Source of the DNA: Xanthobacter sp. NM-59
GTDB lineage: Bacteria > Pseudomonadota > Alphaproteobacteria > Rhizobiales > Xanthobacteraceae
Length of the DNA stretch: 64,000 bases
Direction of reading: 5' to 3'
Assembly: GCF_021401125.1 (NCBI RefSeq)
Contig: NZ_JACBFQ010000011.1
Location: 95,910-159,909, forward strand
Position numbers and translations under genes: made by a program. Below the pieces are notes generated by a model. That model was given only the letters and a program-made list of their open reading frames with translations, made no database searches and was not told the DNA's origin. Positions 34,759 to 43,112 of the stretch are shown here, piece by piece. Each line of letters starts with the position of its first letter. Positions within the stretch are counted from its first letter, which is position 1.

Positions 34759-37305
34759 TCATGTCTTCGCCGGCCTGACAACCCCCGCGCTCGACCGTGT
34801 TTCGTTGCGCCGACGCCACCAGTCGCCGAGGAAAAGCAGGATGGGTGCGGCGATGAAGATGGACGAGCTGGTAGCGACGACAATGCCGAATACCAGCGGG
34901 ACGGCGAAGTTGGCGACCGCGCTGCCACCCCACACCGCCATGGGCAGCATGCAAAGGAAGCTCGCGAACGAGGTGTAGATGCACCGGGTGAGCACCTGAT
35001 TGATGCTGAGATCGATCAGTTCACGAAGCGGCATGCGTTTGTAAAGCCGCAGATTTTCCCGCATGCGGTCATAAACGACTACCTTGTCGTTGACCGAGTA
35101 GCCGATGATCGTCAGCAGCGCGGCGATGGCGGTGAGATTGAAGTCGATGCCCAACAGCGCGAAGAACCCGATGGTCTTCGTTACGTCGAGGGCCAGGGTC
35201 ACGATAGCGCCCACAGCGAAGTTCCACTCGAAGCGCCACCATATGTACGCCACCATGGCGAGGCATGCGAACAGAACCGCGAGAACACCCGATTGCGCGA
35301 GTTCCCCGCTGACCTTCGGTCCGACGATGTCGGTGCGCTCGAAGTGGGCATCCGGAGCGATCTGGAAGATCTCGCTCTTGACCTTATCCACTGCTGCGAG
35401 CTGCGCGGCCTCGCCGCCCTCTTGGCGCTGAAGGCGAACAAGAATGTTGCGGTCGCCACCGACGTTCTGAAGCGTCACCTCGCCGAGGTCCAGCGCGCCC
35501 AGCCGCGCCCGCAGCGCACTCAGGTCCGCGGGCTGCGGCGTGACCATCTCCATCTGGATCCCGCCCTTGAAGTCGATGCCGTAGTTGAGCCCGGGGATCA
35601 CGAACAGGACCAGGGATGCCACCGATAGAAATGCCGACACCGCAATGCCGAGGAAGCGCGCTTTCATGAAGGAGACATGGGTGCCCTCCGGCACCAGGCG
35701 GAAGAGCGGCTCCATGTGGATGGTCTTCATCCGGCGACGGCGCACGACTTCCTGCATCAGCACACGGACGACCGTGACGGCGGTGAACATGGAGATGCAG
35801 ACTCCCAGACCCATGGTGACGGCAAAGCCACGCACCGGCCCAGACCCGAAGGCGAACAAGAGAGTGGTGACGATAAGAGCCGTGACATTGGCATCGACGA
35901 TGGTCGAGTAAGCGTGGCGAAAGCCATGGTCGAGCGCGGCGAAGGCGCTCGCGCCCTTGCGGCTCTCCTCCCGGATCCGTTCGTTGATGAGGATGTTGGC
36001 ATCCACGGCGAGGCCGATCCCGAGAATGATGCCGGCGATCCCCGGCAGCGTGAGAGTGGCGCCGAGCAAGCTCAGGGCTCCGATTGTCAGGATCACATTG
36101 AGGCCCAGCGCCACGTTCACGATGAGGCCCCAGCCGCGATAAAGAACGAACATGAGCGCGGCAACCAACGCAAAGCCCGCGATGCCGGTGACGAGCCCCA
36201 TCCGGATGACATCGCCGCCGAGGTCGGGACCCACCGTGCGCTCCTCGATCACGGTAAGCGGAGCTGGCAGCGCGCCAGCCCGCAAGAGGGCGGAAAGAAC
36301 CACCGTGTCCTCGACGGTGAAATGACCGCTGATCTGGCCCGAGCCGCCGGTGATAGGCTCGCGGATGACGGGCGCCGCAAGCACCTTGCCGTCGAGCACG
36401 ATGGCAAAGGGACGGCCGACCTCGGCCGTGGTGATTTCGGAGAACTGCCGGGCGCCAACGCTATCAAAGCGGAAGGAGACAATGGGCTCCCCTGTGTGCG
36501 CGTCAAAGCCGGCCCGAGCATCCGCGAGGCGCTCGCCGCTTAACGCCACACGGTCCTCCACCGGATACTGCGCCGCGCCTTTGGAATCCGGCAGCAGTGA
36601 CACGCCGCGCGGCAGAGCGTCCGTCGAACCCGCGTTGGCAACCATCTGGAACGTCAGCCGAGCGGTGCTGCCCAGCAGCGCCCGCAGCCGCGAGGGATCC
36701 TGAAGGCCGGGGAGTTGAACGAGCAGCCGATCCGGCCCGACACGTTGGATCGTCGGCTCGCTGACGCCGACCTGATCCACGCGCTGGCGCACGATCTCCA
36801 TGCTCTGCTGCAGCGCCGCGGAGAGCCGGTCCCTTAGCCCCGCCTCCGTGAGCGCGATCTGAATCTGCCGACCGGTACTCGATATCTCGAGGTCCCGTTC
36901 TGAGGCGGCCGGACCGCTGGCGGGCGAGGTCAAGCTGCGCAACGCGGCGGTGGCGCGCTCCCGGCTTGCGTCGTCCTGCAGGGCGATGACAACCGCCTCC
37001 GGTGCGGTCCGCACTGACTGGAAGGGGATTTTTTCCGAACGGAGGAGACCACGCACGTCATCCTGCAGCGCCCGGAGACGATCCCGTTTCAGGGCCGCCC
37101 CATCGACCTCCAACACGAGGTGCGCCCCGCCACGCAGATCGAGGCCGAGCGCGATCTGCCGGCCCGGCAGCCAGCTCGGCCACGCCTCAAGTTGCCGGGA
37201 TGAAAGAATGTTGGGTAGTGCTGCGAACAAACCGAACACGATAATGGCAAGATAGGCCACCAGAACCCAGCGTGATGTTCGCATAGTTTGTCTCGCAACA
37301 GCCAT
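34759..37305 (-). CDS. secDF: Protein translocase SecDF, fused
   Basis: 848-residue SecD-SecF fusion from ATG 37305, an inner-membrane RND-type protein that uses the ion gradient to pull proteins through SecYEG. The SecD half has GLDLRGGAHLVLEVD, the periplasmic P1 domain and the helices with GIILGIGLAVDANILINERI; the SecF half starts near residue 545 with GLNYGIDFKGGIQMEMVTP and contains TIIGYSVNDKVVVYDRMREN. About 12 membrane segments by eye, complete. Hosts normally encode their own secD/secF, so this copy is accessory. It is transcribed toward the broken kdpA with an 82-base gap and lies downstream of the small-gene block. Confidence 0.93.
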   Translation of the reverse strand: MAVARQTMRTSRWVLVAYLAIIVFGLFAALPNILSSRQLEAWPSWLPGRQIALGLDLRGGAHLVLEVDGAALKRDRLRALQDDVRGLLRSEKIPFQSVRTAPEAVVIALQDDASRERATAALRSLTSPASGPAASERDLEISSTGRQIQIALTEAGLRDRLSAALQQSMEIVRQRVDQVGVSEPTIQRVGPDRLLVQLPGLQDPSRLRALLGSTARLTFQMVANAGSTDALPRGVSLLPDSKGAAQYPVEDRVALSGERLADARAGFDAHTGEPIVSFRFDSVGARQFSEITTAEVGRPFAIVLDGKVLAAPVIREPITGGSGQISGHFTVEDTVVLSALLRAGALPAPLTVIEERTVGPDLGGDVIRMGLVTGIAGFALVAALMFVLYRGWGLIVNVALGLNVILTIGALSLLGATLTLPGIAGIILGIGLAVDANILINERIREESRKGASAFAALDHGFRHAYSTIVDANVTALIVTTLLFAFGSGPVRGFAVTMGLGVCISMFTAVTVVRVLMQEVVRRRRMKTIHMEPLFRLVPEGTHVSFMKARFLGIAVSAFLSVASLVLFVIPGLNYGIDFKGGIQMEMVTPQPADLSALRARLGALDLGEVTLQNVGGDRNILVRLQRQEGGEAAQLAAVDKVKSEIFQIAPDAHFERTDIVGPKVSGELAQSGVLAVLFACLAMVAYIWWRFEWNFAVGAIVTLALDVTKTIGFFALLGIDFNLTAIAALLTIIGYSVNDKVVVYDRMRENLRLYKRMPLRELIDLSINQVLTRCIYTSFASFLCMLPMAVWGGSAVANFAVPLVFGIVVATSSSIFIAAPILLFLGDWWRRRNETRSSAGVVRPAKT

Positions 37306-37483
37306 TTTTTAGCCAGCAAAGACGACCTATGCCGCGATGCGTGGCCCGTTTGAAGAACTTGTCTTGCTTTCTCGAAGGCGGCCATTCCCGAGTGACGCAT
37401 CATTGATCGATGTCATCCGGGCCCGTATCAATCGGATACGATGGATATACGCTTCATGTGGAAGGCATCTTGTGCAGCGATCT
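37306..37483. other. Short spacer upstream of secDF
   Basis: Nothing supported; holds the secDF leader. A GGTCTT-rich stretch without clear promoter boxes. Confidence 0.3.
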
Positions 37484-37717
37484 TCAGGCAATCCCGCGTT
37501 GCCAAGATGCTCTTCGTTCCTTTTTGTTCGCTTCTCGCTCGCGGACTCGCGGATCATTTCGACTCTGGGCCGACTCGGTCGTCGTTCCCGCTTCCTGGTT
37601 TCGTCCGGGAGGCCTTTCGTTCGGATCGTGAACCCATCGCTCGCCCCGACTGGCGATGTTGTCGGTTATCCGCTTATCCAAGTCTTGCAGAAAACTTCGA
37701 AGTGCATTCCAGATCAT
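37484..37717 (-). CDS. Small hydrophilic hypothetical protein
   Basis: 77 residues from ATG 37717, chosen because GGAGG sits five bases upstream; the frame is open further up. It starts MIWNALRSFLQDLDKRITDN and continues highly charged (RGERWVHDPNERPPGR, REREANKKERRASW). Predicted helical start and disordered basic tail. It lies 38 bases downstream of the DUF2188-like gene on the same strand, suggesting one operon. No family recognised. Confidence 0.5.
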   Translation of the reverse strand: MIWNALRSFLQDLDKRITDNIASRGERWVHDPNERPPGRNQEAGTTTESAQSRNDPRVREREANKKERRASWQRGIA

Positions 37718-37755
37718 GGCCGCCTCCATGGCGGTGGTTGAACACCTGCAAGGCA

Positions 37756-38055
37756 TCAAACCGAGTTCGACACACAGGTGTCGTCGGGAGACAAATGCCG
37801 TGCGCTGAGATTCATCAGTTCCATCGTGATTCTGCCGTCCGGCAGGTGGATGTAGAAGCGATAAGAGCCACACCGCTCGCCTTTGAGCCGCGCCGCTTTC
37901 ATCGCGTCCTCACGCGACGCATAGGCCGTGTCGTGCCACTCACCTTCCCGGCGGACGCACCAAGTCCCGTCAAGCTTTTGAAAGGCCCAAAGAACCACAG
38001 GCCGACGAGGATTGCTATTCTGTGGCTGCCCTTCAACGCGCACCGCATGTTCCAT
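37756..38055 (-). CDS. DUF2188-like small protein (paralogue 1)
   Basis: 99 residues from ATG 38055, with AAGGTG upstream. The central part VVLWAFQKLDGTWCVRREGE, then SREDAMKAARLKGERCGSYR and FYIHLPDGRI, has the DUF2188 layout: a W-x-V-x-x-E-G strand, an AxxxAR helix and a final strand ending in DGRI. The protein at 39407 aligns with it over the same 60 residues. Function of such domains is unknown. Soluble; embedded in the small-gene block. Confidence 0.65.
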   Translation of the reverse strand: MEHAVRVEGQPQNSNPRRPVVLWAFQKLDGTWCVRREGEWHDTAYASREDAMKAARLKGERCGSYRFYIHLPDGRITMELMNLSARHLSPDDTCVSNSV

Positions 38056-38313
38056 TTGCGCACCTTCTTTCTGTCTCAACTATATGTCGATGCCGTGTAG
38101 GAATTCCAGATTTGATGGCCGGACGATAAATAAATAAAACATAAAAATCCTTGCCTCGATCATCGCGCGTGGGAAACTCAAGTGTGGTGCTTGAATGCTT
38201 CCGCACAATTCTCGATGTTGGTGTACTCTTTTTATGCGCTTAATCGACGCCTGTTGGCGATGGGTGGACAATATAAATTTAGATCTCTAAGAGGTTTTTC
38301 CTCCACTCAGATG

Positions 38314-38604
38314 TCATGAAGGCAAAATTGCAGCGGAAAAAGTCGATACCGCGTGTAGCACTCCCGCCAACGACCCGAGCCAAAATGCTTCGTCCCAAAA
38401 ATTTAACGCATAACTTCTGACACGCTCTCTCCGAAAGAAGGCAAAACACATCGAAATAAACGCGTATGCAGAGACCCACCAAGCCAGTGAATGAATCACA
38501 TTTCGAGAATTTGTTGCTAAGATGATAATGATGGCGACAAGCAGCTTGAAGCCGATACGCCAAAGTATTTCACAGAGGGTATTGCGCTCGCGCTGGGGAG
38601 ACAT
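38314..38604 (-). CDS. Small membrane protein with WDExxWL motif (paralogue A)
   Basis: 96 residues from ATG 38604. By eye three membrane segments: FKLLVAIIIILATN (about 19-32), SLAWWVSAYAFISMCFAFF (39-57) and WLGSLAGVLHAVSTFSAA (74-91). Between the second and third lies a basic loop (RRERVRSYALN) followed by FWDEAFWLGS. The same layout and the WDExxWL box occur at 39037, 40115, 42430 and 42843. Upstream gene 38613-38909 is eight bases away, so they are probably one operon. No known family. Confidence 0.7.
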   Translation of the reverse strand: MSPQRERNTLCEILWRIGFKLLVAIIIILATNSRNVIHSLAWWVSAYAFISMCFAFFRRERVRSYALNFWDEAFWLGSLAGVLHAVSTFSAAILPS

Positions 38605-38612
38605 GGCTATTC

Positions 38613-38909
38613 CTAGGCTTTCCCCTGTCCGCTACGATCTCGGGCCAGGATCATGCGGACAAAAGTGCCGGTCCATTTCGATTGCCCGTAGCACGGCATG
38701 CCGCGGTAATTGAGTAATGTTGCGATCTCGGTAGGATCTGCCGTTCGCGTGCTAGCGTATTCCCGCAGCAGTGGCAGGATGTCTGTAATGAAGCCGTTGA
38801 GTTGGCGGATGTGAGCATCGCTGGCACTGTTGAGACTGGCGCCGTGGTCTTCGATCGAACCGAAGCAGGGGTGACGCTCGCCGATCATGAATTGTGAATG
38901 GGGATACAT
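38613..38909 (-). CDS. Hypothetical protein with recombinase-like C-terminal helix pattern
   Basis: 98 residues from ATG 38909 (MYPHSQFMIGERHPCFGSIE); an upstream in-frame ATG at 38963 is possible. The C-terminal part TEIATLLNYRGMPCYGQSKW then TGTFVRMIL resembles the LNxRGIPTxxGxxW-x-x-x-V-x-x-IL segment of serine-recombinase-associated domains, which binds DNA. There is no catalytic domain. Could be a small regulator of the block. Tentative. Confidence 0.5.
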   Translation of the reverse strand: MYPHSQFMIGERHPCFGSIEDHGASLNSASDAHIRQLNGFITDILPLLREYASTRTADPTEIATLLNYRGMPCYGQSKWTGTFVRMILARDRSGQGKA

Positions 38910-39036
38910 CGTTTCATCCCGGCTACGGTTGCCAGATGAGGCTCGTGAGCACGTAAAATCCAATCAAGTTTTATTTATCAGTTATATATCGAATTCAATT
39001 CTCTAAAATTAATAATATATATTGCTTTAGAAATGA

Positions 39037-39309
39037 TTATGGAAGAAGCATACGATGCGCTATCTTCAGAGCCTGGGAGATGGCGACTAGCCAAAGGACT
39101 TCGTCCCAATGCGTGAGTGAGGTCATCTGGAAGCGTATACCGCCAAGCAATGCGAGAATTGCCGTGATCCCGGCGTAGAGTGACAGCCAAGCGGACGTCA
39201 CTAACATATAGCTGGATTGTCCGAGCAGAGAAATGGCCATAGCAAGGCACAGCTTGAAGCTAAATCTTGCGATCGTTTGGCGCGAGATGCTGTCGAGGCA
39301 CGCTGTCAT
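39037..39309 (-). CDS. Small membrane protein with WDExLWL motif (paralogue B)
   Basis: 90 residues from ATG 39309. N-terminus SISRQTIARFSFKLCLAMAI, second segment SAWLSLYAGITAILALLGGI, then the loop RFQMTSLTHWDEVLWLVAIS and a C-terminal helix QALKIAHRMLLP. Aligns end to end with the plus-strand protein at 42430 (VSRATIVRFTVKICVSMLLA; SAWLILYAAFTGILAVL; HLDEMLWLAATSQAFEMAYR). Predicted inner-membrane. Function unknown. Confidence 0.72.
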   Translation of the reverse strand: MTACLDSISRQTIARFSFKLCLAMAISLLGQSSYMLVTSAWLSLYAGITAILALLGGIRFQMTSLTHWDEVLWLVAISQALKIAHRMLLP

Positions 39310-39406
39310 GTTGGCCGTTTAGAGATCAAAGAGATTAGTAAAGTGTTATCTTCGCGAGAAATTTCCGCATCGGTTAAGCATGTGGTGATGTTCTGCAGCG
39401 CTGAGG

Positions 39407-39652
39407 TTAGTCAGACCAAATGAAGCGACCATCGCGGAGTTGAATGTAGATTCGAAAATATCCAAGCGCGTCCCCCTTTTTGCGTGCGGATTCAACGGCT
39501 TCTTGACGCGAAGATTGCGGGGTTTCTCCCATCACATCGCCTTCGGTGCGCACATACCAGCGAGAATCATAGCCGCGAAAAACCCAAAGTACGGCGGCTC
39601 CATCGGCGAGCGGCCGCGGGAGGTTCCCGCGTATGAGATTGGCATTGGACAT
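39407..39652 (-). CDS. DUF2188-like small protein (paralogue 2)
   Basis: 81 residues from ATG 39652, nine bases after a strong GGAGG ribosome site. Core: AVLWVFRGYDSRWYVRTEGD, SSRQEAVESARKKGDALGYF, RIYIQLRDGRFIW. It aligns with the protein at 37756 (VVLWAFQKLDGTWCVRREGE ... FYIHLPDGRI). Soluble, DUF2188-like, unknown role. It is next upstream of membrane paralogue B, the same soluble/membrane alternation seen at 37756/38314. Confidence 0.68.
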   Translation of the reverse strand: MSNANLIRGNLPRPLADGAAVLWVFRGYDSRWYVRTEGDVMGETPQSSRQEAVESARKKGDALGYFRIYIQLRDGRFIWSD

Positions 39653-39902
39653 ATCGATAACCTCCGTGTGAAGGTAGAATACGCCAATAAAAATAAAAAA
39701 ACAATATTTAGAAATCAACAGAAAAATAAATAGTTATAAAAGTGCGATCGAATAAAAATATCTATACGTAGTTATGATCGATTAGTCGCAAACGCCTGTA
39801 TCACAGTTTGCGTTCTAATTGCCTGAGTATGCCTATATCACTTATGTGATCCGCAAAAATAGATAATAAATTGGAGAGGCAAAAACCAACATATATGGAG
39901 TG

Positions 39903-40061
39903 ATGTTTGGATGGGTGCGCCGACGTCAAGCGATTGCAATTCAAGTGGAGCCATCGCAATTCAGAGAAGCCTTTGACGATAAGACGCCTGTGATCGACCT
40001 CGGTCCCCTCGCGGTTTTCGGCGTACCCATCGCCCGTTCCTTGCCGCATGGCAACGGCTAG
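39903..40061 (+). CDS. Possible 52-residue protein
   Basis: ATG 39903, close behind GGAG, gives MFGWVRRRQAIAIQVEPSQF then REAFDDKTPVIDLGPLAVFG, ending TAG 40059-40061. Composition is protein-like and this stretch is GC-richer than the AT-rich flanks, but the short ribosome-site spacing and lack of homology leave it uncertain. It is the only plus-strand gene inside the minus-strand block. Confidence 0.35.
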   Translation: MFGWVRRRQAIAIQVEPSQFREAFDDKTPVIDLGPLAVFGVPIARSLPHGNG

Positions 40062-40114
40062 GCGAAAGGTCAAAGCTTTACACGGCTATAAGCATAATTA
40101 TATCATAAACATTA

Positions 40115-40372
40115 TTAGGCTATTTGGTTTATGAATTGCAACATGAGAGCCGTCGCACCCAGCCAGATTGCCTCATCCCAATAGCTTAAGTGGTCTCGCG
40201 AAAGCCGTTGTCGCTCCAGCACGGCGTAGATCGCAGCAAATACGGCATATAGAAAGACCCAGAGCGAGAAGGAAAGCAAGTAATTATCATGTTTTATGAT
40301 GCGGGCAATCAAGGCGGAAATGATCACCTTCGTAAGATACCGTCCGAGGTGCTCCTTTGTTTCTTCGTGCAT
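40115..40372 (-). CDS. Small membrane protein with WDExxWL motif (paralogue C)
   Basis: 85 residues from ATG 40372. Segments: YLTKVIISALIARI (about 12-25), LSFSLWVFLYAVFAAIYAVL (33-52), and the C-terminal helix after the box, WLGATALMLQFINQIA. The loop ERQRLSRDHLSYWDEAIWLG carries the shared motif. Most divergent of the five at the N-terminus, but the middle (LWVFLYAVFAAIYAV) and box match. The flanking DNA is notably AT-rich. Confidence 0.7.
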   Translation of the reverse strand: MHEETKEHLGRYLTKVIISALIARIIKHDNYLLSFSLWVFLYAVFAAIYAVLERQRLSRDHLSYWDEAIWLGATALMLQFINQIA

Positions 40373-40435
40373 GCGTGCACCAAATGCGTTTCATGCGCAG
40401 AATAAAAATGTGAAATTATCCTTCTCAACCTCCTG

Positions 40436-40594
40436 CTACCAGAGGGCCAAGACTAGCTTGTATCCTATCGCTGTGAGTCCCATCAGCATCATGACGCCTA
40501 TAAGAACCATCTCCATCCGAATAGCTCTCCTTCGCGCGACAGACGCCAGCCTTGGCGTCGACAGTTTGGCATCTGCCCTGGTCTTGTCCACCAT
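40436..40594 (-). CDS. Small single-pass membrane protein (52 residues)
   Basis: ATG 40594 is preceded by GGGGAGAAAGAAAG, a good ribosome site (an upstream ATG at 40624 is in frame). A basic N-terminus (VDKTRADAKLSTPRLASVAR) is followed by one membrane segment (MVLIGVMMLMGLTAIGYKLV) at the C-terminal end. The product at 43427 has the same design (basic, then C-terminal hydrophobic segment). Function unknown. Confidence 0.5.
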   Translation of the reverse strand: MVDKTRADAKLSTPRLASVARRRAIRMEMVLIGVMMLMGLTAIGYKLVLALW

Positions 40595-41472
40595 CTTTCT
40601 TTCTCCCCGCCGCGAATTCGCCACCGGTCACGCTTTTGATTGCGCGAACGTCAGGTCGATCTGCACCCAAGCTGACACTGAACCACTGGGAGCCAGATAT
40701 TGGGTGGCTACAGCAGACCCGTGTAGGAATTCGAGATCAATTCGGCTTGAAGTTTATAGGCTTGTTTTTATGTTCCGGTTTCGCCGAGTTTCGCATTTCC
40801 CGGCATCATGACCATCATGGTTTAGCCGTTGCGTTCATTCTTTGTCGTAGGCAAAGCCCAAAGCGTAACGGCGACCAAAAAAATACGGGATTCATATTTT
40901 TTTGCCGCGCCTTCCGCATGGAATTCCAATGCGAGTGCGATTTATGTTTGTTGTCTGGCTCCGCATCGGTAGCTAGATGCGATTAATGGCGTCGTACGAC
41001 ATGTTGAGATCGCCGAATAACGGTGGGCTTAAAGCGACGAATCACCACCCAAATCCGGGACGAATGCCACACGCTCGGTTGGCATTCGAAGTCGTGATGG
41101 GCGTTAGCTTTCGTCGGCTTTCGCATTCAGCCTCCAGATCATCTCCGATTTGTTCGAATAGGCCAGATGTCTGCCAAAGCGAGGTGCATTTCTCTGCCAT
41201 CTCCCGGTCGTTCGCGGGAGAATGGGCATGACCACCCGTGCGAGTGGGCTCCGCCACTGCGCTAGGCGAATACGCCTAATTCTTATGGTCGACGTCGGGC
41301 TCCGCTCCAGGGGTAGGCGCGAAGAGCGCGCGAAGGCGGTGGGCATCCGGTGGCATTTCTCCAATGGCTGCAGCTTGGCGCGTGCAAGCCTTTGGAAAGG
41401 TGGCCATATATGCGGACGGGGGCTGGCCATTACAACCTCGAAGCATGTCGCGCCTTGGAAAGGTATATAGCC
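40595..41472. other. Divergent intergenic region between the two arms of the cargo
   Basis: About 880 bases between the minus-strand small genes and the plus-strand dapA arm. Frames present have no ribosome sites and poor composition. It should contain promoters for one or both arms. A small hairpin (TAGGCG at 41263-41268 with CGCCTA at 41273-41278) could be an operator or terminator. The part around 40840-40980 is AT-rich. Confidence 0.45.
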
Positions 41473-42411
41473 ATGTTGGCCGCTTCGATTCAGACGTTTC
41501 GCGGTTCGATCCCGGCGCTGATCACACCATTTCTGCCGGGCAATGCCGCGGTCGTCGATCGCCAGGCGCTCGGACGCCTCGCAATTCGCGTCGCGGAGAG
41601 AGGCTCTTGCGCGGTCGTGGTTTGCGGGAGTACGGGCGAAGGATTCGCTCTCGATGCGAAGGAGCATGCCGAAGCGGTGGAAACCGTCGTGCAAGCTCTG
41701 CATGGACGCATACCCGTGATCGCAGGCATCTGTGCGCCCTCGACCGAGGGCGCCGTCTGTTTGGCCACCGCTGCGGAACGGCGTGGTGCCGATGCGCTGC
41801 TCGTGTCGGCGCCGCCCTACGTGCGGCCGACCCAGGAGGGGCTGGGCCTCCATGTTCGCGCCGTCGCTGGCGCTTCCAGGCTGCCGGTTGTGCTCTACGA
41901 TGTGCCATCCCGCGTTGGTGTCGCCTTTTCCGATGAGACGATAGCGCGTCTGCGGAGCGACGGCAGCATTCAGGGACTCAAGGATGCAACTGCTGATTTA
42001 GCGCGAACGACCCGGCTCCGCCGCCTGTGCGGTGAGGACTTTCTGCAGTTTTCGGGCGACGACGCAACCGCTCTAGCATATCGTGCCGCTGGCGGCGTGG
42101 GCTGCATTTCCGTGACGGCCAACATTGTGCCTGCGCTCTGCGCGAAGCTGCACGCTGCGTGGGATGCGCGCGACGTCGCCAAGGCGATCAACATGGGCGA
42201 ACGACTCGCGCCGCTGCACGCCATGCTGTTCCTCGAGACCAATCCGATACCGGTCAAGGCGGTTCTCGGCCTGCTTGGTCTTTGCGATCCGACACCGCGT
42301 CTGCCTCTGACGCGAGCGGCAAGGGAAACCATGCGTCAGCTTACGGACATCGTTCCACAGCTCATCGCCGAGGACGACATCTGCACAGCTGAGCGCTATC
42401 GAGCCGCCTAA
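41473..42411 (+). CDS. DapA-family aldolase/synthase (4-hydroxy-tetrahydrodipicolinate synthase-like)
   Basis: 312 residues from ATG 41473, with AAAGG upstream. TIM-barrel class I aldolase family. Visible features: GSIPALITPF, the pyruvate-binding CGSTGEGFALD (GTTGE-like), the Tyr of LYDVPSRVG near 141, and the Schiff-base Lys in GLKDATADLARTTRL near 169. All catalytic positions seem present, so it should make a pyruvate aldol-type reaction, but DapA paralogues vary in substrate and the lysine-pathway role is not assured for an accessory copy. First gene of the plus-strand arm, 18 bases before membrane paralogue D. Confidence 0.85.
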   Translation: MLAASIQTFRGSIPALITPFLPGNAAVVDRQALGRLAIRVAERGSCAVVVCGSTGEGFALDAKEHAEAVETVVQALHGRIPVIAGICAPSTEGAVCLATAAERRGADALLVSAPPYVRPTQEGLGLHVRAVAGASRLPVVLYDVPSRVGVAFSDETIARLRSDGSIQGLKDATADLARTTRLRRLCGEDFLQFSGDDATALAYRAAGGVGCISVTANIVPALCAKLHAAWDARDVAKAINMGERLAPLHAMLFLETNPIPVKAVLGLLGLCDPTPRLPLTRAARETMRQLTDIVPQLIAEDDICTAERYRAA

Positions 42412-42429
42412 GCTGCGGGAGGGCCGGCA

Positions 42430-42702
42430 ATGATGGCGCAACATCTCAACCGGGTTTCCCGCGCGACGATTGTACGTTTCACGGTAAAAATTTGCGTGTC
42501 GATGCTTCTCGCGGCGCTGAGCAAGGGCGGATTCTTCCTCGCGGCTTCGGCGTGGCTGATTCTCTATGCCGCCTTCACAGGTATTCTGGCAGTGCTACTC
42601 AAAGAGAGGATCGAGAAAGAATCGTTCAATCATCTGGACGAGATGTTGTGGCTCGCCGCCACCTCTCAGGCTTTCGAAATGGCTTATAGGGTGACGTCGT
42701 GA
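42430..42702 (+). CDS. Small membrane protein with DExLWL motif (paralogue D)
   Basis: 90 residues; ATG 42430 follows GGGAGGGCCGGCA. Layout: VSRATIVRFTVKICVSMLLA, FLAASAWLILYAAFTGILAV, loop KERIEKESFNHLDEMLWLAA, C-terminal helix TSQAFEMAYRVTS. In this copy the Trp before DE is Leu (HLDEMLWL). Closest to paralogue B. Its stop overlaps the next small frame (TGATG). Confidence 0.75.
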   Translation: MMAQHLNRVSRATIVRFTVKICVSMLLAALSKGGFFLAASAWLILYAAFTGILAVLLKERIEKESFNHLDEMLWLAATSQAFEMAYRVTS

Positions 42703-42839
42703 TGAGCATCGCGTCGCTATGGTGCCGCGGTAGGGAACTTGCCGCCAGCTCTGACATGGGTGGCAGCTCGATCCGAGGTTTTCATGGTGATCAGGACGAT
42801 GGACAGATTGGCCTGTCAATTCTCGGCAAGGCGGAATAG
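42702..42839 (+). CDS. Possible coupled 45-residue protein
   Basis: ATG 42702 overlaps the TGA of paralogue D and the frame ends three bases before paralogue E, filling the gap exactly: MSIASLWCRGRELAASSDMG to GLSILGKAE. Hydrophilic, no motif. The tight packing favours translation, but it could also be spacer that happens to be open. Confidence 0.35.
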   Translation: MSIASLWCRGRELAASSDMGGSSIRGFHGDQDDGQIGLSILGKAE

Positions 42840-42842
42840 GCA

Positions 42843-43112
42843 ATGAATTCTAATATCAGTCCATCAGCATGGGAAACTATCGGCCGCTTCCTCTTCAAGG
42901 TTGGCCTATCTGTATTCTTTGCATCCTTTGGCAGTGGCTCCTTTGTGTTGGGCCTCTATGGGTGGCTGGCCGTGTTTGGAACCGCGACTGCGGGCGTTGC
43001 ATTTTTTCGGCGCCAACGCTTTCAGTTTGGTTCCTTCACCCAGTGGGACGAGGTGCTGTGGCTGACGGCAGGGTCGGCAGGCTTACTTCTAGCTCACGAG
43101 GCAGTTATATGA
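42843..43112 (+). CDS. Small membrane protein with WDExLWL motif (paralogue E)
   Basis: 89 residues from ATG 42843. Segments: FLFKVGLSVFFASFGSGSFV, LYGWLAVFGTATAGVAFF, and the C-terminal AGSAGLLLAHEAVI. The loop RRQRFQFGSFTQWDEVLWLT carries the motif in its fullest form. Aligns with A-D. Probably cotranscribed with dapA and paralogue D. Confidence 0.75.
   Translation: MNSNISPSAWETIGRFLFKVGLSVFFASFGSGSFVLGLYGWLAVFGTATAGVAFFRRQRFQFGSFTQWDEVLWLTAGSAGLLLAHEAVI

Noticed and set aside
39801..40073. A 90-codon minus-strand frame between the small membrane genes
   Set aside because: No ribosome site and poor composition; the opposite-strand 52-residue frame is slightly better, though still weak.
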